Position numbers and translations under genes: made by a program. Positions 1 to 7,300 of a stretch of 11,369 nt of DNA are shown here, piece by piece. Below the pieces are notes generated by a model, which was given only the letters and a program-made list of their open reading frames with translations, had not been told where the DNA came from and did not search any database. The stretch is from Phoronis ovalis (lineage: Eukaryota > Phoronida > Phoronidae). Location: assembly GCA_028565635.1 (NCBI GenBank), contig JAOXYB010030400.1, forward strand, positions 1 to 11,369, in the 5' to 3' direction. Positions within the stretch are counted from its first letter, which is position 1. Each line of letters opens with the position of its first letter.

Positions 1-363
1 TTGTAGAGGATTTCTGTTAAACTAAACCTTTTCTTCCGCTATACCTTTATCGCTGAACTACTCAAACCTAAACTTTTTAAAAACATATATAGCGTTGCGT
101 TACATTATGACGCGTTATAAATACACATTTTACCGCATAATTTACCAAAAGGCTTTTGAACGTAACAGTGATTTTATGAAAACCTCATTAAATTTTTTAA
201 AAGTGATTTCACGAGACAGGTATTAGCTTATCTTAACAGTTTCACTTTTAACATAATGATATTGCATTGAAACAAATTAAAGAAAAAAAAAATCTGTTAG
301 TTGTGTTTGAAAGGTATATGAACTGAACAAAGCTTACAGAATGTAGTTTACAGAAATAAACTG
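1..363. other. Intron of gene B after exon 2 (runs off left edge)
   Basis: AT-rich sequence that follows the donor at 369-364 on the minus strand. I see no further exon, repeat or RNA gene in it. Confidence 0.5.
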
Positions 364-369
364 TCTTAC

Positions 370-464
370 ATCTGCATCAAAGTATGGTGACACATCATCC
401 CATGCATAAATGATTGTCCCGTCTTTTTCTTGTCCTAAAATGGTTGCCGTTACATTTCTGATTA
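370..464 (-). CDS. Gene B exon 2
   Basis: It has a pyrimidine-rich acceptor (TTTCTTTTAG) and a good donor (GTAAGA). Only one of the three frames is open across the 95 nt. It reads IRNVTATILGQEKDG then TIIYAWDDVSPYFDAD. The open frame and phase agreement with exon 1 support a real exon. It ends in phase 0. Confidence 0.65.
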
Positions 465-2256
465 CTAAAAGAAAGAAAAATTGAAAACATTAACACCGAT
501 TGTCATTTGGAAACATTGAGTTATCAAATCACGGTTAGCTATTTGTCATACAGAAGTATTAAGTACTCCAGAACTCGTGAAAAGTGTACCATCATATTTT
601 TATAGATAATTATGCGAATACATTCTTGCAAACCTTTGACAAATGAGAAAATGTTTTTTTTTCACTACTGACTCAGAAGTAACTCCTGTATTTTATAAAG
701 TAAGAGCTAGATAGTGCAGCTTAGTGGTTACATAGTTGTGAAGCTGGCAATGTAAAGCTGTTAGTTCATAATAAAAATACAGATTATGGAAAAACAAATC
801 TTTAATGCATGGTCACAGTGCTATTATGATATGTGGCCCAGTCTCAAGGGTGATGAGCGTATGTGAGGTAATTTTTATTCCTGACGTAGCAGCCTCTTTT
901 AAGTATCTGCTTTGTTGACCTTATAGACAGTTTTCCAGACATCAACTATACCTAGCAGAGTCTTGCAGTATCAATGTTCCAGATGTAGTAGATGGTCTTC
1001 CTGGCAGCTATCCTCTTGACTTATAGTCCTGACGAGGGTATCTTCTCACTTTTATAAACATTCACCAGGATCATACAGCTATGGCAAATTTAAGTATGCA
1101 GAATACCTGTCCTGTGATTTTGGATTGCAATGCAGCCTCTGCTGTCAAATCTTGTTTAACCTTTTAATTTGTTTAACATAATTATGTAGATGCACTAAAT
1201 CTTATCATATCTTATCACATCTGTTTAACATATGCTGATGCACTAAATCTTATCATATCTTGGCATTTGGTACTTTTCTACAATTAGCTCTTCTCAAATG
1301 ACTATAGAACTGGTCATTACTACATTTACAGGTATATTCCAACTGTACATCAAACTCACAAAAAAAGTCCTCACATTTAATCAAGACCAAGTTTTGCACT
1401 GACCGTAATTCAGCCTTAAAGGACCCGAAGATATATATCGGGTATACATGTATCTCTGTGTGAGAGGGATACGGTTTCCAACATTCAAAATTTCAAAAGG
1501 GGCAATATGTTATTGATTGCAAATTTTCGAATGTGGTTGCAATTTGGCCTGACTGAATAAAAATTTAAATAAATAATATTTAAATTGGTAACAAAAACTT
1601 TCCGAAAAGAGGTGTGTAATGCAGGAAATTCAAAACAAATTGTGAAAGAGTTCTAATCGTTCTAAAGCTTTTTAATTTTTTTTTTTGAAAGCTGATAAGG
1701 GTTTGACAGGATGGGTGGAGCATCCCTGTATAAAATTAAGGATTTTATCCCTATGGACATCCCCTTGATCAAGGAATGACATCTGTCTGCAGTACTGTTT
1801 TCGCAAAAGGGAATCTTTATGTCAGACGGTCACAGTCACACACCTTGGTCCGGTGGGTCTTATCGTCCTGTCAAAATCTTGAACAATTCAATCACATCCG
1901 GCCTCGCTTCTTCATGTGTGCAATAAAACCAAAAGCTTTCAGTCGATCAATGGTTTAGAAAGTTATGTACTAAAGACATTGTACTTGAACCGGTGTCTTG
2001 CTGCAGGCCAGAATCGGGATTTAGAGAATATTTCATTAATTTTGAATTCTACTTTTAGCCGGTTCTAGATTATTTTATGTAGATCATTTTGACTATTTAG
2101 AGTGCGTGCCTTCTGCAAGAAATAACTTGATATAAAGAAAAAATAAAATTATCATGACTTTCTACACTTACTTTTTGTTGCACCGAGAGGTCTTTGGCGG
2201 GCAATATAGGAATGAACTTCTTTTTTAATATCAACAGATTCCTGGAAATCGAGCAT
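370..2256 (-). CDS. Gene B: unrecognised protein, N-terminal part (two exons, 3' partial)
   Basis: Exon 1 (2256-2172) starts at an ATG in AATAAAATG and gives 28 codons plus one base up to a strong donor GTAAGTG. Exon 2 (464-370) follows acceptor CTTTTAG and needs exactly an incoming phase of 1, so the split codon is ATA (Ile). The joined 60 residues start MLDFQESVDIKKEV and end SPYFDAD at donor GTAAGA. No signal peptide or membrane segment is seen. The intron is 1707 bp. The rest of the gene lies beyond the left edge. I do not recognise the family. The word YAWDD recalls a short motif in VPS13 proteins, but the context does not otherwise fit and I do not assign it. Confidence 0.6.
714..775 (+). 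repeat. Possible tRNA-derived SINE head (degenerate)
   Basis: GCAGCTTAGTGGTTACATAG resembles the 5' half and box A of a tRNA, and TTAGTTCATAAT about 38 bases later resembles a decayed box B. No intact cloverleaf forms, so it is not a working tRNA gene. It lies in the gene B intron. Confidence 0.3.
1171..1261. repeat. Imperfect tandem duplication of about 50 bp
   Basis: GTTTAACATA occurs at 1171 and 1223, and a 23-base word beginning TGCACTAAATCTTATC occurs at 1191 and 1239. The two units differ by a 4-base indel. No coding content. Confidence 0.75.
1800..1955 (-). mobile_element. Probable LINE reverse-transcriptase relic (C-terminal fragment)
   Basis: On the minus strand one frame reads DRLKAFGFIAHMKKRG and a second, shifted by one base, reads RPDVIELFKILTGR before a stop. 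The words RLKALG...RRxRGDLIExFKIL are typical of the region after the catalytic domain in CR1/L2/Jockey-type LINEs. The copy is frameshifted and stopped. It lies in the gene B intron. Confidence 0.4.
2172..2256 (-). CDS. Gene B exon 1, coding part
   Basis: The chosen ATG has A at -3. An in-frame TAG lies 12 codons upstream (2292-2290), so the reading cannot start further up in this exon. The eleven codons between that stop and the ATG are open by chance or are part of the 5' UTR. The donor AAAAA|GTAAGTG matches the consensus well. A four-codon upstream open frame (ATG TTT AGG AAG TAG) sits just before it. Confidence 0.6.
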
Positions 2257-2307
2257 TTTATTTCGTTCTCCCTGAAGACGAACTTCTATCTACTTCCTAA
2301 ACATTGT

Positions 2308-2313
2308 CACGTG
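2308..2313. promoter_or_regulatory. E-box CACGTG upstream of gene B
   Basis: A perfect palindromic CACGTG lies 52 bp upstream of the gene B ATG, a position expected for a proximal promoter or 5' UTR. bHLH-type factors bind this word; use here is inferred. Confidence 0.35.
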
Positions 2314-2536
2314 CCGCAAATGACTATCATCAATAACAAATTGACCTGAATTTTGTTTGCAAGAGTCATACAGACGAGTTTGGTCGCATTTAATAAATTA
2401 CAGAAGTAAAATTTGTATCAATAATTACATTAATTTTCATTCAGCATTAATAATGTGTACATTTTAAATATTTTATATTGATTTTGTTGATATGCGCAAT
2501 GATCATGCGCACCATTTGAAAATATTAATTTTGGTA

Positions 2537-2544
2537 TTTCCCGC
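2537..2544 (+). promoter_or_regulatory. E2F-like site TTTCCCGC
   Basis: It matches the E2F consensus TTTSSCGC, about 280 bp upstream of the gene B ATG. Two ATGCGCA words lie nearby (2492-2498 and 2505-2511). Single-site matches occur by chance, so the weight is low. Confidence 0.25.
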
Positions 2545-2783
2545 TCTTACTCAAAAAACTTTTGAAGTTTAATTTTATGCAGTGAAACTAAAGTAATTTT
2601 AATTCTACAATATGCAGGCGTACAGACTGACACACCTTAGATGTTTACGACAGAATCGAGTATTTGAATAGAAGTCATTCTCAAAATAACATCAATTCAG
2701 GAAGTAACTTTCATATGACGGGGACTACACTCTACAGTCTACACATTCTGGTAAACATATTAAGTTTTCTTGACCATATTTGC

Positions 2784-2946
2784 ATCCCTAACGAAGTGAA
2801 ATTTTAACGATTGCCCTGACGAAGTGAAACTTCCAAACAACCCCCCTTAGGAAGTATCACACCTCCAAAAAACCACCCCTTCGTGATTTTAGCCAAAAAA
2901 CAGACCCCTAATAAGCACGTAACGCGCGTTGCGCGCCGGCGGTTCG
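2784..2946. repeat. C-rich quasi-repeats followed by a CpG-dense block
   Basis: CCCTAACGAAGTGAAA and CCCTGACGAAGTGAAA recur 28 bases apart, followed by looser CCCC-plus-TTCGTGA or TAGGAAGT units up to about 2910. Then 2916-2946 holds nine CpGs in 31 bases, against a CpG-poor AT-rich background. It may be the remains of a dispersed repeat or part of the gene B promoter region. Confidence 0.45.
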
Positions 2947-3166
2947 AAAAACATTACCCTTTCACGCGAAAATTTGTTGGAACATGCGTACCCACTTTCA
3001 TATTGACCACCCCCTGGGTCTAGGGGATATCCCACTCGACTTCAGAAATGTCATCCATCTGCCAACTCACCTTGAAGGATAATTTGTGATGTGTTTTGCA
3101 AAAAATCATGGCTTAACCATTAATTATAACTACATAAGAATAAATTGTACCTGTTTTAATTTGCAG

Positions 3167-3219
3167 ATTGGTACTCTGGTTTCAGACTGAAAAACGGACA
3201 TTTAAAAGAAACTTAAAAG
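3167..3219 (+). other. Possible plus-strand exon (antisense or divergent transcript)
   Basis: Acceptor CTGTTTTAATTTGCAG and donor AAAAG|GTATGT flank 53 bases on the plus strand. Both are close to consensus. One frame is open (LVLWFQTEKRTFKRNLK), the other two hit stops. No neighbouring plus-strand exons were found, and genes A and B are both on the other strand. It could be a non-coding exon or chance. Confidence 0.25.
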
Positions 3220-3903
3220 GTATGTAGTTTTTCAAAACTGAAATTCTAGATTGTAGCATCTCTATTATCGTCTTTATTAATATTCGTTATAAATTGTGCC
3301 GAAATAGAAAATTCAATTGTATTTAAAGTTTTACTGAAAATTATTCTGTCTCCTACTGTACATACTATACTAGTTCAGTCATTTTTTTCGCCATCTGAAA
3401 TATACCCACTCACATATGACAATATTCCTAGGTGTGCCCTGACTCAAATAATTTGATCTCATTTTAAAAAATTATTCTCCTTTCATATAGTATGAAAACA
3501 AGCAGAAATGCCAGTATAATAATTAAAAAGGGAATAAAGGAAAAATTGTAAATATAAGGTTTCAATGAACTCATGGCCAAATATATCAGAGCCTGACTAT
3601 GGGATATGGAGGCTCTTACTATATCCTTAGATTCAACTTTGCATTAATAGTTTGGTTTTAGTTGTGTTTGTAATAAAAATGCATTCAACATCATACATGT
3701 AAGTCGTACATAATATTTTTTTAAATTTTTTTATGTCAATCGATTGAAGTTTTGTTACAAATGGTAATATTTAATAGGTTAAGTTCATGCTTAGCAGTAA
3801 ATATTACCTTCAGCATCAGTCCATATTTGTTGCAGCAATGATATTTGGCAGTAAAATCTAAATTAAAGAATGCATGCTATATTTTGCCATGATTCTACAC
3901 TGT

Positions 3904-3909
3904 TTTATT
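3904..3909 (-). promoter_or_regulatory. Possible polyadenylation signal of gene A
   Basis: AATAAA on the minus strand, about 134 nt after the gene A stop codon and the nearest such hexamer. No strong GU-rich downstream element is evident, so this is only a candidate. Confidence 0.35.
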
Positions 3910-4042
3910 TACAGCATTACAATTACTTACAAATTCAGTCTGCATGCTAACCAAATTCATTATCCGTTTAGTATATGCATTATATTTCATTATATATGTA
4001 CTATATCAAAATGTCTATATGCATGTTTGCATGCCATCCTAG

Positions 4043-4337
4043 TTATATCCTATTTTGTTCTAAGTCTTGTGGTGCTCTCTTTATGCTGTCATACACATGT
4101 TCTTCCAGGTCTGTAGTTATTTCAGCTGTGTTTGTATTATTTGTATTGTTGTGGCTGAGTGAAACAACTGCATCTGCCCTTAGTTCCATATTGATTCCAT
4201 TGTTAAGAGATAGAACACCATCAGGCCCTAGTGTCATGTACAGTGCATTGTGATAACACTGTGCATTTTCTAACTCCATTACACCATCAATGCGTTCATG
4301 TTCCCACGACGGTTTGCGTGCATCTCTCCTCCTTCGC
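4043..4337 (-). CDS. Gene A last exon: cytoplasmic tail and stop codon
   Basis: Acceptor ATTGTTTCTAG|GCGAAGG. The phase-2 join makes an unbroken basic run (ARKRRRRRDARK) directly after the membrane helix. The tail is about 98 residues and ends EQNRI with TAA at 4045-4043. Three tyrosines stand out: QCYHNAL, LYMTL and HVYDSI. The last two fit YxxPhi sorting or SH2-type contexts but are not canonical ITIMs, because the -2 residues are Ala and His. No kinase, ankyrin or other folded domain is recognisable, and the C-terminus is not a class I PDZ ligand. The 3' UTR follows to the left. Confidence 0.85.
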
Positions 4338-7300
4338 CTAGAAACAATAAATATCAACCATCTACGTGAAGTATTCAGAATTAAGCTTCAGTTATTAAGT
4401 ACTAAATTTCTACAAAAGTATAGAGAAAGTATAGAGTCTTCTCATAGCTATTCCATCAGTTGATTACCCTCTACTTCCTGTTTTATACACTTAGGTGCAA
4501 ACTACCAATCAATTACACTATAAATAAAGGTTTTTCTGACTTTAAAAAATCAGGAAACAAAATTTTAGAAATAGAACCTTTTGAGTACATGTATTATACT
4601 ATATTATATAATTATATCAACAGGAAAATATTCTAAACCTAACAATTATTTTTAATTTTGATAAGTTTGTTATAATTCCTATTGAATGTATGCTTGGTTT
4701 GCACATGTAGTTTTAGGGGGAACTGGAACAACCATGCATGACAAGATTCTATTTATAGAGCAGTTACTTGGATTTGTTCAATCTAATCTCTTTGGTTTCC
4801 CACAGTATTGAGCACTGAATGGCCTTTAATTAACGACCGTCCTTTTTGAGGGTATCATTTTTGAATCTACGATGTTATCACTTACATCGGAGAATCTGGT
4901 CACCAACTTAAAACCAGGCTGGAGGAACACAAGAAGTCTGCTCGTTGTCGTCTGCTATTTCTGAGCATGCTCAGAATCACAACCATGACATTGATTGGGA
5001 CACTGCTAGTATTACTGACAGTGACAATCAGGACATCCCCAGAAAGATCAGAGAAGCCATACACATCAGGCGCCGCAACCCTGCGATGAACAGAGACGGG
5101 GGCCTGGAACTTCCGAACATCTACAATCGAGTGTTGACTGCGCATGCTCCGGCTTGCCGTAGCAGTCTCTTACCGCATTCTGAGGAAGACCGTCATCCAT
5201 GACAGATCGAAAGTCTCAGTGGTGAGCAAATCACTCTGCTTGTGTCTGATTAACCTTTATTTGAAGATGTTATAATTGTTTCACTGAATTTTCACATGCA
5301 AGAACATTGTATAGTGCTTATTAAGTTAAACAAGTAGAGTACATTATACCTTAATTTCAAGTTTTGAAAAATTGACTATTTTATAAAATGGTGCGCAAGC
5401 TTGATTTTGGTACATCACCAAAACCCCAGGATTCAATGGGTTGGTATAATGACCTCTGTGAACTACTGTGACATTATGCTAGCCAATATCATACTTAATA
5501 ACCCATCATATATTGAATATCAGGAAAAGCACATTCTTTTTTATATAAAAAGCTGTCTTGCTTTTGAAGCATATTTCTACAGGTTATTTTGAGATAAATA
5601 CTGCAAGATGACACAGGGAAGACATTAAAGCCGCACTCATACCAGAAATGTGTAAAAAATGTGAATCTACCTTTTGGCATGATTAGTGCAAGTATCGATC
5701 AATATCGGGCTCCGGAACATTTCCTAACATACTCATTCAGAAATCGGGTTGCCGGCTACTTGTGTATCCATATTCTGTGACGTCAACTTGGGAACGTGTG
5801 AAAACCGTTATGAACCGTAATGCAGCCTTTTTAACAGCATATGCGGTTAAAATAAACTCAAATATCATGGTAATTCACCTTAAAATGGTTAGTGTCGCTT
5901 TAGCCGATATCAAAATATATTTCGTTAATATTCTGATTAAAAAATAAAGAATTTTATTGCAAAAAGGTTTTTGTTTTATAAATTTCCTCACATAACCGCC
6001 TAACAGACTCAAAAACTGTATTACTATGACATTGGCTTCGTCTGTTTTTGCTTCACTTCGGAATAAGATTGGTCAGAAGTTCATACTCAGCGGTCAGTTC
6101 ATACTCAGTTTATAAAAAGCGAAAGTTTGATTGGGAAAACTGGCGGAAAAGCCCATTTTTTATAAAAACTTTTTCACGAAAATTTATTTATTAAGCATAA
6201 TTATTGATTCCTGACTAATTTTATTTTAAAATTCGTTTATGTTATTATAACACATTTCAGGTATGAGTGCGTCTTTAATTAATATTAACATGTACCTGAA
6301 CCAGCTTTGGAATTCTTTAAAAAGTGTTTGCTTGAATATGCATAACATGGGTTATGGAACACTGATTTAACATTGCTGCTAGCAGGACGGTAACTTTATA
6401 CTAACCTTTTTCTTGCCATGATGATGATGAACCCTCCAATCGCAATAATGATGAAGATGACAAAAGCTGATATTAAGAACACAATCGCAGTAGTTGATAA
6501 TCCTTCCTTAAAATGAAATTAAATACAACTGAATTCAATGTGTCAGTAAAATGTGTATGTTCTTTTTAAAAACCCACAATCATGCTATGTATACATCACA
6601 TTATTTGTTTTTTTATAACTTTTTAGCAAGCAATTTCTACTTCGGACAGCAAACACAGCATTTGAAAATAAATGCAAAAATTTATTTAACTATTTGCATG
6701 TGTTTGGTTGCTCCACCTATCATTATTACTAAAAACTTCTACGGTTTCTTATTAGTGAAAGAATAGATGACGTGTGCATAGAAAACTTGAGAAGAACTGC
6801 ACAATAGTTCATTCACAGAACACATATTGTAGGAACTTTTGGATCCCTGACTGGTGACACCAATAGTATATTGTAGTACCTGCTTGACCTCAGAAGTTTC
6901 TGCTTTGTGTGTATTGTTAAGATTTTCTCGAAGCTCCAGAGGTGAAAGCAATAGTTTTAATCTTTTTTGGGGCACTGCTTTGAATGCTGCAGAAATCTTA
7001 TCTAGTGGTAGCAGTTTTTCGTTGATACGGACATAGATGCTTGCATTGGTATGCCTGATGGGAGTTTTGCTGAAAAGGAAATAAATATTTACTATATTTG
7101 CTTCTTGACTTAAAAATGCTTGAAAATTAAGTAGTAAAATGAAGTAAAATACTATTTTAGTATTTGCAAAAAAAATGTTTAGTACCTAAAATGTGCCTTT
7201 ATTGCTTAGGACAATTGAAGTAGGTAAACTTTTTTAAAGTATCAGATAATTGTGAGAATATAGTGTTTTCTGTCTATTATTAGATAAATTATGGTAGCTT

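Larger units (their letters stand above)
465..2171 (-). other. Gene B intron 1
   Basis: It holds the tRNA-like SINE head, the 50-bp duplication and the LINE relic. A stretch at 890-1080 gives scattered words on the minus strand (for example ARKTIYYIWNID) broken by stops, which looks like further mobile debris that I cannot name. Apart from these I see no gene. Confidence 0.5.
2257..3903. other. Intergenic region between gene A 3' end and gene B start
   Basis: It contains the candidate promoter sites of gene B, the C-rich and CpG-dense block and the small plus-strand exon candidate. From about 3220 to 3900 it is plain AT-rich DNA with no feature that I can support. Confidence 0.5.
4338..6405 (-). 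other. Gene A intron 5 (2068 bp)
   Basis: Starts GTTAGT and ends TTTCTAG on the minus strand. It holds the Penelope-like relic and the MITE. Elsewhere it is AT-rich, with a short ATTATA-type tract near 4595-4620 and a 7-bp inverted repeat TTTTGGT/ACCAAAA at 5405-5423. Confidence 0.7.

Noticed and set aside
890-1080. Possible retroelement coding relic on the minus strand
   Set aside because: The words seen (such as ARKTIYYIWNID) are broken by stops and I could not match them to any family.
3874-4253. Overlapping plus-strand open frames of 80 and 92 codons, hydrophobic
   Set aside because: They overlap the gene A tail exon and its 3' UTR on the other strand. The hydrophobicity comes from AT-rich DNA, and there are no supporting splice sites.
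4043-4337. Gene A as Crumbs, because of a short tail ending in Ile
   Set aside because: The tail is far longer than the Crumbs tail, ends QNRI rather than ERLI, and lacks the juxtamembrane Gly-Thr-Tyr motif; no laminin-G modules lie among the EGF repeats shown.
4900-5145. Open frame of 81 codons on the minus strand
   Set aside because: Antisense of the Penelope-like endonuclease words, which make sense only on the plus strand.
5762-5947. Open frame of 61 codons inside the MITE
   Set aside because: No transposase motif and too short; such elements are non-coding.
6416-6470. ATG/GAT-rich run suggesting a microsatellite
   Set aside because: It is the coding strand complement of the Ile-rich transmembrane exon; the run is short and interrupted.
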